DNA from: Desulfobulbus elongatus DSM 2908
Lineage (GTDB): Bacteria > Desulfobacterota > Desulfobulbia > Desulfobulbales > Desulfobulbaceae
Assembly: GCF_000621145.1 (NCBI RefSeq)
Contig: NZ_JHZB01000026.1
Location: forward strand, 1-54,497
Direction of reading: 5' to 3'
DNA: 54,497 nucleotides
This document shows positions 8,925-16,711 of the stretch, piece after piece. Below the pieces are notes generated by a model. The model did no database searches. It saw nothing but the letters and a program-made list of their open reading frames with translations, and was not told the origin of the DNA. The first letter of the stretch is position 1; the number at the start of each line of letters is the position of its first letter. A program made the translations under genes and the position numbers.

Positions 8925-10139
8925 TCAGAAAAGCAGAAATTCCTTGAAGTGGCCGCGCAGGCAGTGGTGCGAGGCCATGGCCGAGGAGTAGGCCCCGGCG
9001 TTGATCAAGGCCAGATGGGTGTGGCCGGTCAGGTCGGGCAGCAGGGCATTTTCATACCACACATCCAGGGCCTCGTTGATGTTGCCGACCACGTGCACCG
9101 GCATGCGGGGCGCATCCGGATCGCGGAGCGGCACCGGTTGGAAAGGCAGGTTGTAGTGGGCCGGTTCCGGCGCGATGTTAAAACCGGCATCGACCCCGAC
9201 GAACCACGCCTCTTTTTTTTGTTCGACGTAGGTCTTTTCCACCAACAGGATGCCCGCGTCCTTGACGATGTAGTCCCCCGGCTCGATTTCCACGTGCAGC
9301 CCACGCCCGGCGAACTGCCGCCGGAGCACCTCTGCCCATCGATGCAGATCCAGGGGCTGGTCGGCGGCCAGGTGGGGTACGCCCAGACCGCCGCCGATAT
9401 TGACCCGTTCCACTTCTCCCGCCGCCTCCACAAAGCGGAGGCACTGGCCGATGATCCGCTCCAACTGCTCCAACTGCGGGGTCAGATAGCCGCAGCCGGT
9501 GTGAAAATGAATCTTGGCGACGCGCAGGTCGTGGGCCTTGGCAATCGCCAGGGCCTCGGCGAACTGTTCCTCGTAAATGCCGAACTTGGTGGTGGCGGCG
9601 CCGGCGTACTGGAGCTTGTCGTTGGCGGCTCTGCCGATCCCCATGCCCGGATTGACCCGCAACCCGATCCTGGTTCCCGGCTTGCGCGTCCCCCAGCTCC
9701 GGATGGCGTGCAGGGAATCGCAATCCATGAACAGCCCGTCGTACCGGGCGAGTTGGTCCATGTCCCGCTGGGAGAGGCTCGTTGCGGTCAGCGAGATGTC
9801 CGCCGGAGAAAAACCGCAGCTCACCGCATGTTCGACCTCCGCCGGCGAGCAGGCGTCGATGCCGCACAGGCCGGTTTGCCTGAGAAAGGTCAACAGCGGC
9901 GCGAATCGGTTGGCCTTCATGGCGTAGTAGAGCGAAAAACCTCCGGCCAAGCTGGCGGTGGAAAGCGCCTCGTGCAGCCGTTCGAGATTGGCCCGGATTC
10001 GGGCTGCGGAATAGACAAAGGCAGGCGTACCGAACTGATCGGCCAGGGTCTGGACCGACCGGCCGGCGAAGACGAGGTGACCGTCCCGGTAGCAGAGGTC
10101 GTCCCGCTGCCACCAGGATGCAGGATCGTCCCGCTTCAA
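8925..10139 (-). CDS. PLP-dependent decarboxylase, fold type III (diaminopimelate/ornithine decarboxylase-like)
   Basis: About 404 residues with the alanine-racemase-like PLP barrel: YYAMKAN (Lys about 75, Schiff base), HFHTGCGY, NIGGGLGVPH and the C-terminal GAYSSAMASHH. Two hallmarks of diaminopimelate decarboxylase are changed: the EPGRS-type loop reads EPGDYIVKDAG, and the CES-type loop carrying the catalytic cysteine reads VVGNINEALD, without Cys. The substrate is therefore probably not meso-diaminopimelate. TTG 10139 was chosen because TTGA overlaps the stop of the SET-domain gene, which suggests translational coupling; the open frame runs further up to 10247 inside that gene. It converges with the activator gene at 8860. 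Confidence 0.75.
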   Translation of the reverse strand: MKRDDPASWWQRDDLCYRDGHLVFAGRSVQTLADQFGTPAFVYSAARIRANLERLHEALSTASLAGGFSLYYAMKANRFAPLLTFLRQTGLCGIDACSPAEVEHAVSCGFSPADISLTATSLSQRDMDQLARYDGLFMDCDSLHAIRSWGTRKPGTRIGLRVNPGMGIGRAANDKLQYAGAATTKFGIYEEQFAEALAIAKAHDLRVAKIHFHTGCGYLTPQLEQLERIIGQCLRFVEAAGEVERVNIGGGLGVPHLAADQPLDLHRWAEVLRRQFAGRGLHVEIEPGDYIVKDAGILLVEKTYVEQKKEAWFVGVDAGFNIAPEPAHYNLPFQPVPLRDPDAPRMPVHVVGNINEALDVWYENALLPDLTGHTHLALINAGAYSSAMASHHCLRGHFKEFLLF

Positions 10140-10612
10140 CGCAAGGCCCGGCCGCTGTGCAGGTATTCCGACTGCATGATCTCGCCGCTGAGCAGTTCCT
10201 TGCGGCCCGTGATCCAACCACGGCAGTTGGAGGCCCCGCAGGAGCATGGAAACTGTTTGAACAGCACGTCCTCGGTTTCGGCGTAGTCCATGTAGAGGAA
10301 ACTGTTGGCCGGGATATCCCTGAGGGCCACGACAATCAGATCCGCCATGTTCAGCGAGATGTTGGGAGCGCAGGAATGCAGGAAAAATCCTGAAAAATAG
10401 GGATCGTACAGATGAGTTTCCGGCGTCAGTTGCAGCGTGTGCTGCCGGATTTCATGGACGACATACCCGGCCATCCTGGCGACGATCTCGCCCTTGGCAA
10501 GGGCACGGTAGGTTATCACGCCCCGACCGGCCACCTCATCCTTAAAAACAACGGCAAAATCAGAATGCTTCGGAAAGAGCGGATCTTTGCCGAACAGGTC
10601 CGGGTACAGCAT
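10136..10612 (-). CDS. SET-domain protein (putative lysine methyltransferase)
   Basis: A compact 158-residue SET protein. The sequence shows GRGV (29-32, cofactor-binding GxG), FLHSCAPN (77-84, the NHSCxPN pseudoknot motif), YMDY (107-110, catalytic Tyr region) and a post-SET zinc cluster CSCGASNC (cysteines 123, 125 and 130). All main elements of an active S-adenosylmethionine-dependent protein-lysine methyltransferase are present. ATG 10612 is preferred because GAGGAG lies 9 nt upstream; earlier in-frame starts (10651, 10687) have no ribosome site. The stop overlaps the start of the decarboxylase, so the two probably act in one pathway; the protein target is unknown. Confidence 0.85.
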   Translation of the reverse strand: MLYPDLFGKDPLFPKHSDFAVVFKDEVAGRGVITYRALAKGEIVARMAGYVVHEIRQHTLQLTPETHLYDPYFSGFFLHSCAPNISLNMADLIVVALRDIPANSFLYMDYAETEDVLFKQFPCSCGASNCRGWITGRKELLSGEIMQSEYLHSGRALR

Positions 10613-10699
10613 GTGCGTGTTCTCCTCGAAGGTGGAAGAAGCCGACTCCATCAACACCGCACCGTTGACGGGGCGAGGGTCAGTCAAATAAAGCAGTGC

Positions 10700-10728
10700 T
10701 CTATACTGCTCTTGCGAATGCTTGGCAA
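10700..10728 (-). promoter_or_regulatory. Sigma-70-like promoter for the SET-decarboxylase operon
   Basis: On the minus strand TTGCCA (10728-10723), a 17-bp spacer and TATAGA (10705-10700) form a good promoter about 90 bp before the SET start. AGCAGT and ACTGCT arms flank the -10 box and may be an operator. Its position downstream of 10687 is irrelevant to the SET frame but supports a start after about 10690. Confidence 0.55.
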
Positions 10729-11042
10729 GGACTATGAGCAGGTGCCCCTGAAATTTAACAAACAGTATAACTTATTGATATAATTAATATAAAGAACAAA
10801 GATTCCACACCAGCCAAACGGAAGGGGCGCATCGCCGGCACGGTACGCCCCGAAAGAACGGACGGCGCGCTTTCCTCCTGACTTCACCGACCGCCGGACA
10901 ACGGCATCGCCCGGCCGCCGTCCTCGGGAGCGACACTGCCCAAGGCGGCATTATTCCCCTTGCGCCGGCGGTCAATCGCGATACCATTGCTTGGGAAAAC
11001 GCATCCTTCCCTTTCCTTTTCACAACCCATCGGAGGTCTTTC
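10729..11042. other. Intergenic region between divergent genes
   Basis: No gene is supported here. It begins with an AT-rich patch (about 10755-10800), then a GC-rich part with a GGGGCG/CGCCCC hairpin (about 10827-10854) lacking a T run. A GGAGG site at about 11031-11035 serves the gene starting at 11043. Confidence 0.5.
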
Positions 11043-12038
11043 ATGTCGAACTGGTTTGTTGCCGCAGACGGCAAATCCCTGGGGCCTTTCACCCTGCAAC
11101 AGATCCTCGGCGGCCTGGCCTCCGGTCAGTACAACGAGGCAACCCTGGTCTGGCGCGACGGCCTGGCCGACTGGCAGCCGGCGGGCAGCGTGGCGGAACT
11201 GCGATCCGGCCAGGCTGCCCCGACCCCACCTCCCGTCTCCGGCAAGGAGGCGCACGAAATCGATTACACCATCTTCGGCAACGAGATGCAGTTTGTCGAA
11301 ATCGAGCTGGACTCCCAGGAAAGCGTCATTTCCGAGGCGGGAGCCATGATGTACATGCACGATCAGGTGGCCATGGAAACGGTGTTCGGCGACGGCTCCC
11401 GGGCCGGCAGTTCCGGCTCCTTCTTCGACAAGATGCTCGGCGCCGGCAAGCGGCTGATCACCGGCGAGGGCCTGTTCATCACCATGTTCACCTACACCGG
11501 CAGCGGCAAGGGCAAGGTGGCCTTCGCCTCCCCCTATCCGGGCAAAATCATTCCCATGGATCTCTCCAGATACAACGGCCGGATCATCTGCCAGAAAGAT
11601 GCCTTTCTGTGCGCGGCCAGGGGGGTTTCGGTGGGGATTGCCTTTCAGAAGAAAATCGGGGTGGCCCTGTTCGGCGGCGAGGGGTTCATCATGCAGCAAC
11701 TGGACGGCGACGGCCTGGTGTTTGTCCATGCCGGCGGCACCATCGTCGAGAAGGAACTGGCCGCGGGCGAACTGCTGCGGGTGGACACCGGCTGCCTGGT
11801 GGCACTGACCGCCACGGTGCACTACGACATCGAATTTGTCGGCAACGTCAAGTCGGCCATCTTCGGCGGCGAGGGATTCTTTTTCGCCAACCTGCGCGGA
11901 CCGGGACATGTCTGGCTGCAATCCCTGCCCTTCTCCCGCCTGGCCGGACGCATCTGGGAAGCAGCCCCCCAGACCGGTGGTGGCGGCCAAGGCGAGGGAT
12001 CGGTCCTCGGCGGGCTGGCGAACATCTTTGAACGGTAA
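11043..12038 (+). CDS. AIM24/TIGR00266 family protein with N-terminal GYF_2 domain
   Basis: A 331-residue protein. Residues 1-55 (WFVAADGKSLGPFTLQQI, then LVWRDGLADWQPA) form a GYF_2 domain, usually a peptide-recognition module. After a Pro-rich linker comes a TIGR00266/AIM24 domain (about 75-300) with repeated beta-strand motifs such as FLCAARGVSVGIAFQKK, ALFGGEGFIMQQLDGDG and SAIFGGEGFFFANLRGPG. The family is homologous to mitochondrial AIM24 and its bacterial role is unknown. GGAGG lies upstream of ATG 11043. It converges on the TerB-like gene, with a terminator between them. Confidence 0.85.
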   Translation: MSNWFVAADGKSLGPFTLQQILGGLASGQYNEATLVWRDGLADWQPAGSVAELRSGQAAPTPPPVSGKEAHEIDYTIFGNEMQFVEIELDSQESVISEAGAMMYMHDQVAMETVFGDGSRAGSSGSFFDKMLGAGKRLITGEGLFITMFTYTGSGKGKVAFASPYPGKIIPMDLSRYNGRIICQKDAFLCAARGVSVGIAFQKKIGVALFGGEGFIMQQLDGDGLVFVHAGGTIVEKELAAGELLRVDTGCLVALTATVHYDIEFVGNVKSAIFGGEGFFFANLRGPGHVWLQSLPFSRLAGRIWEAAPQTGGGGQGEGSVLGGLANIFER

Positions 12039-12054
12039 TTTCCCCGCCGATCAC

Positions 12055-12095
12055 CGGGCGGATCTGGTAGCAGCAAATCCGCCCGATTTTATTTC
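12055..12095 (+). terminator. Terminator between convergent genes
   Basis: CGGGCGGAT (12055-12063) and ATCCGCCCG (12077-12085) form a 9-bp GC-rich stem with a 13-nt loop, followed by ATTTTATTT. It lies just after the AIM24-like gene and may also act on the convergent TerB-like gene. Confidence 0.75.
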
Positions 12096-12097
12096 TT

Positions 12098-12787
12098 TCA
12101 GCGCTGCTCCTCGATAAACGCCTGCATTTCCCGGCTGATTCCGAGTTGTTCCGCAAGTTCGTCGAGCCAACGGCGTTCCGCCTCGGTATCGATCGCGATG
12201 GCGGCCAGTGCCAGCATATACATGGTTTTCGCCACCGCCGGATCGGCAATGCCCGCGGCCAGCGCCTCGATGCTTCTGGGCCGGTGCAATTCGTCGAGCA
12301 GGAACATCTTCTCTTCCCGGGTCAGTTCCGCGCCCCGCAGCCGATCAAGCACCTCCTTCTCCTCTTCGGCGTCCATGGTCCCGTCGGCATGGGCCGCGGC
12401 CACCATGACCTGAATCATCCGGGTTGCCAGTTCCTCGGTGGTCAACCCGCCGGCCGGCGATGGCGATGACGCCGGCCCACCTGGCACTACCCCTGCGGGT
12501 ACCGGCGGCGGTGCCGCTGGCGCCGCTCCCGGCGGGAACGGAGGGGGCGCACCGGGACCGCCGGAGCCGGGCGGTGGGGGCGGCGGGGCCATGCCACCGG
12601 CCGGCTGCTTCCGCCCCTGCTGCTGTTTCAGGATCTCGTATGCGCCCACACCGAGACCGATCACGGTCAGCAAGCCGGAACCGGCGCCCAGGCCGCCCAG
12701 CCCCGAGGCCTTGCCACCACCCCAGGAACCGCTCTTGCCGACCACTTCGCCGACCATTTTTCCCAGCAATTTTTCCATGTTGAACAT
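12098..12787 (-). CDS. TerB-like/DUF533 family protein
   Basis: A 229-residue protein with a Gly-rich hydrophobic segment near residues 25-50, a long Pro/Gly-rich linker (about 62-115) and a C-terminal helical domain (about 118-227). That domain, with MIQVMVAAAHADGTMDAEEEK and a later LALAAIAIDTEAERRWLDEL, resembles DUF533/YebE and TerB-like proteins, in which the acidic DGxMD-type motif may bind metal. The Gly-rich segment suggests membrane association. No function is established for this family. ATG 12787 is chosen; ATG three codons later is possible. Confidence 0.75.
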   Translation of the reverse strand: MFNMEKLLGKMVGEVVGKSGSWGGGKASGLGGLGAGSGLLTVIGLGVGAYEILKQQQGRKQPAGGMAPPPPPPGSGGPGAPPPFPPGAAPAAPPPVPAGVVPGGPASSPSPAGGLTTEELATRMIQVMVAAAHADGTMDAEEEKEVLDRLRGAELTREEKMFLLDELHRPRSIEALAAGIADPAVAKTMYMLALAAIAIDTEAERRWLDELAEQLGISREMQAFIEEQR

Positions 12788-12982
12788 TGTCTCACCTCAT
12801 GGGAAGATGTGTTTTCCCCCTCGTTGCGCGGCCGGGCGGCCGGCACCCCTCCCCTGCCCCCGGTTTCAGGCGCTCCGTCCGGCTGCGCCTGTGGTGCGAT
12901 CCGGCAAAATTCGGCTTGTCTCCGGGTTTTGTCATGGCGTATAGTAGTTCCTACCTACGACACGTTTTTTCCTGATCCGCCA

Positions 12983-13735
12983 ATGTTGACCACCGCCACC
13001 AGCACCTCCTTGATCGGCACCTATGACCGCAGCGGTCGGATGGGGGCTTCTCTTCGCTCCGAGCCGGCGCGCCCCGTCGTGACCATTGGCGACCAGAGTA
13101 GCACAACTGCCGGAAAGTACAAAGATAAAGTAACATTGTCCCCGGACGGCATCGAAAAATCGCGGGAAGAGGAGGCCGCCGGGAAGGAAAAGGGATCGGA
13201 GCCGGGGACGACGGAGTCCGGCAGCCTGTCACAGGGCAAGGGTACGCCTGCCGATCTCCAAGGCCTGACCCCGGCCGAGACAACAATGGTCCGGGAACTC
13301 CAGGCGCGGGACCGGGAGGTGCGAACCCACGAAACGGCCCACCTCGCCAGCGCGGGTCAATATGCCCGAGGTGGCCCCAGCTACACCTACCAGCACGGGC
13401 CCGACGGCCGACGGTACGCGATCGGCGGCGAAGTGCCGATCGACATGGGCAAGGAGGCCACGCCCGAGAAAACCATTCAAAAAATGGAAACCATCAAGCA
13501 GGCGGCCCTGGCTCCGGCCGAACCTTCGGCGGCCGACCGCACCATTGCCGCCAACGCCGCGGCCATGGAAAACCGAGCCCGCCAGGAACTGCGCACGCAG
13601 CAGGCCGCCGAGGCCGACCAGTCGCAGGACGGAGGCACGTCCGCCGAACCGGAAGAAGATGCGCCTGCATCCCCATCCGCCGCCCCGGCCGCCATGGGCA
13701 CGGCACCTCGTCCGGACGTGGACGTTTTCGCCTGA
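12983..13735 (+). CDS. Putative metalloprotease of the CJM1_0395/SprA-related family
   Basis: A 250-residue protein with a low-complexity charged N-terminal half and a conserved core near residues 110-160. The core contains VRTHETAHLASAGQYARGG, where HETAH is an HExxH-like zinc motif, then SYTYQHGPDGRRYAIGGEV. This pattern defines the SprA-related family annotated as putative metalloproteases. No signal peptide is seen and the C-terminal tail is Ala/Pro-rich. ATG 12983 is the first start after a non-conserved leader; no strong ribosome site is visible. It precedes the M18 aminopeptidase gene by 37 bp on the same strand. Confidence 0.75.
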   Translation: MLTTATSTSLIGTYDRSGRMGASLRSEPARPVVTIGDQSSTTAGKYKDKVTLSPDGIEKSREEEAAGKEKGSEPGTTESGSLSQGKGTPADLQGLTPAETTMVRELQARDREVRTHETAHLASAGQYARGGPSYTYQHGPDGRRYAIGGEVPIDMGKEATPEKTIQKMETIKQAALAPAEPSAADRTIAANAAAMENRARQELRTQQAAEADQSQDGGTSAEPEEDAPASPSAAPAAMGTAPRPDVDVFA

Positions 13736-13772
13736 CCCACCCATCCCCAACTTCATGCCAAGGCATCGAGCC

Positions 13773-15095
13773 ATGCAAGCGAGCGACTATCTCGACGATC
13801 TCTTTTCCTATATCGACCGATCACCGACCGCCTATCATGCGGTGGCCAACAGCGCGGCCCTCCTGCGGGATCACGGTTTCAGGCAGCTGCGCGAGGTCGA
13901 CACCTGGGGCATCCTCGCTCCCGGTTCCTACTACCTCACCCGCAACGACGCCAGCCTGATCGCCTTCACCCTGAGCCACAGTCCGCAAACCGGCATGCCG
14001 CTGCGCATGGCCGGTGCCCACACCGACAGCCCCGGCCTGAAAATCAAACCGAACCCCATGCAGATGCGGCATGGTTGCGTGCAGTTGGGTGTCGAGGTGT
14101 ACGGCGGCGCCCTGCTCGCCCCGTGGTTCGACCGCCCCTTGTCCATCGCCGGCCGGATCAGTTGGAGCGATAGCGACGGCAAGCTGCGATGCAGCCTGAT
14201 CGATGGTCAGCGGCCGCTGGCCATCATCCCCAGCCTGGCCATCCATCTCGATCGCGAGGTCAACGACAAGCGGAGCATCAACAAGCAGACGGATCTCGTA
14301 CCGCTGCTGGCGCTGTCCGCCGAGGCCGCGCCGCCGGACCTGCAGGCGGTGGTGCGCGATGAGCTTGCCAGACGGCACCCCGAGGCGGCCCAGGCGGCAA
14401 TCCTGGCCTTTGACCTGTTCCTCTACGATACCCAACCGCTCTGCCGCGTCGGCTTGCAGGGCGAGTTCATCACGGGCGGCCGCCTGGACAATCTGCTTTC
14501 CTGCCACGCCATCCTCCGGGCTCTGGTGCAGTCCGGGGCGGACCGAAACCGCCTCGTCGTCCTCAACGATCACGAGGAAGTGGGCAGCGTGTCCACTTCC
14601 GGGGCGCAGGGCCCCTTCCTGAAAAGCGTGCTGGAACGGCTCTATCCCGATACCGATCTCCGCCAGCAGGTAATCGCCGGTTCGCTTTTCGTCTCGGTGG
14701 ACAATGCCCATGCGGTCCATCCCAACTTTGCCGCGAAGCACGACCCCGACCACCTGCCCCTGCTCAACCGGGGACCGGTCATCAAGACCAATGCCAACCA
14801 GCGCTATGCCACCAACGGCCTGACCGGCGCCCTCTTCCGCCGGTTCTGCGACAGGGCGGAGGTTCCCTGCCAGCAGTTCGTCATGCGCAACGACATGGCC
14901 TGCGGCTCCACCATCGGCCCTCTCACCGCCGCCGAAATCGGCGTGGCCACGGTCGATGTGGGCGTGCCGCAACTGGCCATGCACTCGATCCGGGAAACCA
15001 TCGGCCATCTCGACGGTTGGTATCTGCTGCGCGCCCTGACTGCCTTCTTCTCGGCGGAAGACGAGGGCATCCGCTGTCCCGAAGCCACCTCATGA
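13773..15095 (+). CDS. apeB: M18 family aminopeptidase
   Basis: A 440-residue cytoplasmic zinc aminopeptidase. Visible metal and catalytic motifs are GAHTDSPGLKIKPNP (His and Asp), FITGGRLDNLLSC (Asp), LNDHEEVGS (two Glu), VDNAHAVHPN (Asp) and AMHSIRET near the end (His). Length and motif order agree with M18 enzymes, which favour N-terminal acidic or hydrophobic residues. ATG 13773 gives the usual N-terminus DYLDDLFSYIDRSPTAYHA; an in-frame ATG at 13755 is the alternative. It may be cotranscribed with the preceding metalloprotease-like gene. Confidence 0.93.
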   Translation: MQASDYLDDLFSYIDRSPTAYHAVANSAALLRDHGFRQLREVDTWGILAPGSYYLTRNDASLIAFTLSHSPQTGMPLRMAGAHTDSPGLKIKPNPMQMRHGCVQLGVEVYGGALLAPWFDRPLSIAGRISWSDSDGKLRCSLIDGQRPLAIIPSLAIHLDREVNDKRSINKQTDLVPLLALSAEAAPPDLQAVVRDELARRHPEAAQAAILAFDLFLYDTQPLCRVGLQGEFITGGRLDNLLSCHAILRALVQSGADRNRLVVLNDHEEVGSVSTSGAQGPFLKSVLERLYPDTDLRQQVIAGSLFVSVDNAHAVHPNFAAKHDPDHLPLLNRGPVIKTNANQRYATNGLTGALFRRFCDRAEVPCQQFVMRNDMACGSTIGPLTAAEIGVATVDVGVPQLAMHSIRETIGHLDGWYLLRALTAFFSAEDEGIRCPEATS

Positions 15096-15190
15096 GCGGC
15101 GGCGACGTTTTCTTTCCCGTACCATGGCACAGCATCCCGTTCCGGTTTTCCCTTCCCTCCCGCACCATATTCATTGGTTTTTCAATCGGA

Positions 15191-15247
15191 CAAAAAATTA
15201 TTAAAAATAATTTATGAAATTAAAAATTAATTTTTAATAATTTTTTG
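15191..15247. repeat. AT-only 18-bp inverted repeat
   Basis: CAAAAAATTATTAAAAAT (15191-15208) and its exact complement ATTTTTAATAATTTTTTG (15230-15247) surround a 21-nt AT-rich loop about 95 bp after apeB. The right arm itself ends in a T run. It may be a weak bidirectional terminator for apeB or a site for an AT-binding protein upstream of the winged-helix/ANTAR genes. Confidence 0.6.
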
Positions 15248-15476
15248 TTGCCCGCCCACCCCTGTCACGGTAATAAGTCCCTGACAATCGACGATGCATG
15301 CCCGCGCCGGGAACCGCCGCCACCGGAAAGATATCACCGCGTAAACCGGTCTGTTTCCGCCTGGGCCCCGGCCCCCGCGGCCGCCCCTTCGATCATGGAC
15401 CGCCTTTGCCCCACCGCAAGGGGCGGCGGACAACAGCCCGGAAAACGCGCTGCCCATTCCAGCCAAGAGGTTTGCC
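15248..15476. other. 5' region of the winged-helix/ANTAR operon
   Basis: No gene is supported. A stable hairpin (about 15400-15426) has arms CCTTTGC and GCAAGGG around the hexaloop CCCACC; its loop does not match the ANTAR rule (A at position 1, G at position 4). No convincing promoter is visible. Confidence 0.4.
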
Positions 15477-15719
15477 ATGTCCCTCGCCGCCAAGAAGCTC
15501 CAGATCCTGCAGATCCTCTCGCAGAATTTACAGAACCCGAGTCCGCAACTGGTCGATTCCGACGAAATCGCCAACCGCTTGAACATCAGCCTCTCCGAGA
15601 CGCACCTGCTGCTAAAAATCATGAACGACATGGGCGTGGTCGAAAGCAACGTCGACCATTGTCTTTCCCTGATCACGCGCAAGGGCCTCCAGGCGTTGGA
15701 ACGGCAGAGCGTGCATTGA
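15477..15719 (+). CDS. Small winged-helix-like protein
   Basis: An 80-residue protein whose helices (AAKKLQILQILSQNLQNP, then DEIANRLNISLSETHLLLKI) and the following VESNVDHCLSLITRKGLQAL fit a winged helix-turn-helix. It may be a DNA-binding accessory protein. AGAGG lies upstream of ATG 15477. The next gene, encoding a GAF-ANTAR protein, starts only 16 bp after its stop, so the two likely form an operon and may sense or transmit the same signal. No precise family was recognised. Confidence 0.7.
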   Translation: MSLAAKKLQILQILSQNLQNPSPQLVDSDEIANRLNISLSETHLLLKIMNDMGVVESNVDHCLSLITRKGLQALERQSVH

Positions 15720-15735
15720 CCGTCCCGCCCACACC

Positions 15736-16449
15736 ATGCCCGAACACCATCAGCAGAGCTACGACCAATACATCAAGGCCTTGATGGAGATCAGCCAGGC
15801 AGTCACCTCGGATCTCTTCCTCGAGGATATCTTCAAGCTGATCGTCATGGTCGTCGCCAAGGTCACCGGAGTCGACATCTGCTCCCTGTGGCTGGTGGAC
15901 GAGAGTTCCACGCCGCCGAAAATCCGCCTCAAGGCCACTCAGGCCATCGAGCCCGAATACGTGATCGACCGCTCGCTCAACCTGGACGAAGGCGTGGTGG
16001 GGCACGTGGTTTCCAGCCAGAAGCCCCTGGTCATCGCCGATGTCCTCCAGTGCGAGATTTTCAAGGAAAAGACCATGGCCAAGAAGCTGGGCTTGGTTTC
16101 CATGGTGGGCGTGCCCCTGCAGGGCAAAAAGGAAAAGGTCATCGGCGCGCTCAACTGCTTCACGTCTTCGCCGCACCAGTTTTCCGACACCGACATCAAC
16201 CTGCTCACCGTGGTGGCCAACCAGGCGGCGGTGGCCATCCGCAACACCGAGTTGATCATCAACACCAAGATCATCCAGGAAGAGCTGAAGGCACGGAAAA
16301 AAATCGAGCGGGCCAAGGAAATCGTCATGGAACGCCAGTCGCTGAGCGGCGACGAGGCCTACCGATGGATCCGGAAACGGAGCATGGATTCGCGCAAGAG
16401 CACGCTTGAGGTGGCAGAGGCCATTCTGCTCGCCGACGAGTTGTACTAA
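15736..16449 (+). CDS. GAF-ANTAR RNA-binding antiterminator
   Basis: A 237-residue regulator. Residues about 25-172 form a GAF small-molecule sensor (DICSLWLVDES, DRSLNLDEGVVGHVVSSQKP, VPLQGKKEKVIGALN). Residues about 182-234 form an ANTAR domain, recognised by ARKKIERAKEIVMERQ, EAYRWIRKRSMDSR and TLEVAEAILLADEL, which keep the conserved Ala, Arg/Lys and hydrophobic positions of the three-helix bundle. ANTAR domains bind paired hexaloop RNA hairpins and prevent termination. The leader of the next gene contains exactly such hairpins (16557-16620), so the glutamate synthase is the likely target. There is no histidine kinase or receiver domain, so ligand binding to GAF is the probable trigger. 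Confidence 0.9.
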   Translation: MPEHHQQSYDQYIKALMEISQAVTSDLFLEDIFKLIVMVVAKVTGVDICSLWLVDESSTPPKIRLKATQAIEPEYVIDRSLNLDEGVVGHVVSSQKPLVIADVLQCEIFKEKTMAKKLGLVSMVGVPLQGKKEKVIGALNCFTSSPHQFSDTDINLLTVVANQAAVAIRNTELIINTKIIQEELKARKKIERAKEIVMERQSLSGDEAYRWIRKRSMDSRKSTLEVAEAILLADELY

Positions 16450-16513
16450 GGCCGCGGCACTGCGGTTTCCCAGCCGGAGCACTCCAAAAGAACAATCGCT
16501 TGAAACTTATTTA

Positions 16514-16542
16514 TTGACATTCAAATTAAGTTTTAATAAAAA
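16514..16542 (+). promoter_or_regulatory. Promoter of the glutamate synthase leader
   Basis: TTGACA (16514-16519), a 17-bp spacer and TAAAAA (16537-16542) in an AT-rich gap. The predicted transcript start (about 16549) is a few bases before the first hexaloop hairpin. Confidence 0.55.
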
Positions 16543-16556
16543 AATTACCTGAACAT

Positions 16557-16620
16557 CGGGTGCACAACGGCGTGTACCCGACGGTGTTTCGCGTATTCCG
16601 ACACGACAAAGGCGTCTGTC
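16557..16620 (+). promoter_or_regulatory. Tandem hexaloop ANTAR-target RNA element
   Basis: Hairpin P1 has arms CGGGTGCAC (16557-16565) and GTGTACCCG (16572-16580), 9 pairs with one G-U, around the hexaloop AACGGC. Hairpin P2 has arms GACACGAC (16600-16607) and GTCTGTC (16614-16620), 7 pairs with one bulged C, around the hexaloop AAAGGC. Both loops have A at position 1 and G at position 4, the rule for ANTAR-bound RNA. P2 shares its loop and 3' arm with the 5' arm of the terminator at 16609-16647, so P2 and the terminator cannot form together. The linker between hairpins is 19 nt. Confidence 0.8.
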
Positions 16621-16647
16621 TCCCCCTAGGGACAGGCGCCTTTTTTT
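16609..16647 (+). terminator. Conditional terminator in the glutamate synthase leader
   Basis: AAGGCGTCTGTC (16609-16620) pairs with GACAGGCGCCTT (16631-16642) over 12 bp with one wobble, followed by a run of T to 16647. The start codon is 65 bp further on. The 5' arm overlaps hexaloop hairpin P2, which makes this a regulated attenuator rather than an end-of-gene terminator. Confidence 0.9.
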
Positions 16648-16711
16648 GTCGACATGTGCGGTTGCACCTACAACAATCCGTATTCATTATAAAAATAAGG
16701 AGAGGAAAATC

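Noticed and set aside
15400..15426. Hairpin with a hexaloop upstream of the winged-helix gene, considered as another ANTAR site
   Set aside because: The loop is CCCACC, without A at position 1 and G at position 4, and no terminator overlaps it.
16591..16604. Alternative hairpin with loop ATTCCG in the glutamate synthase leader
   Set aside because: The stem has a mismatch and the loop lacks G at position 4; the neighbouring P2 fits better.
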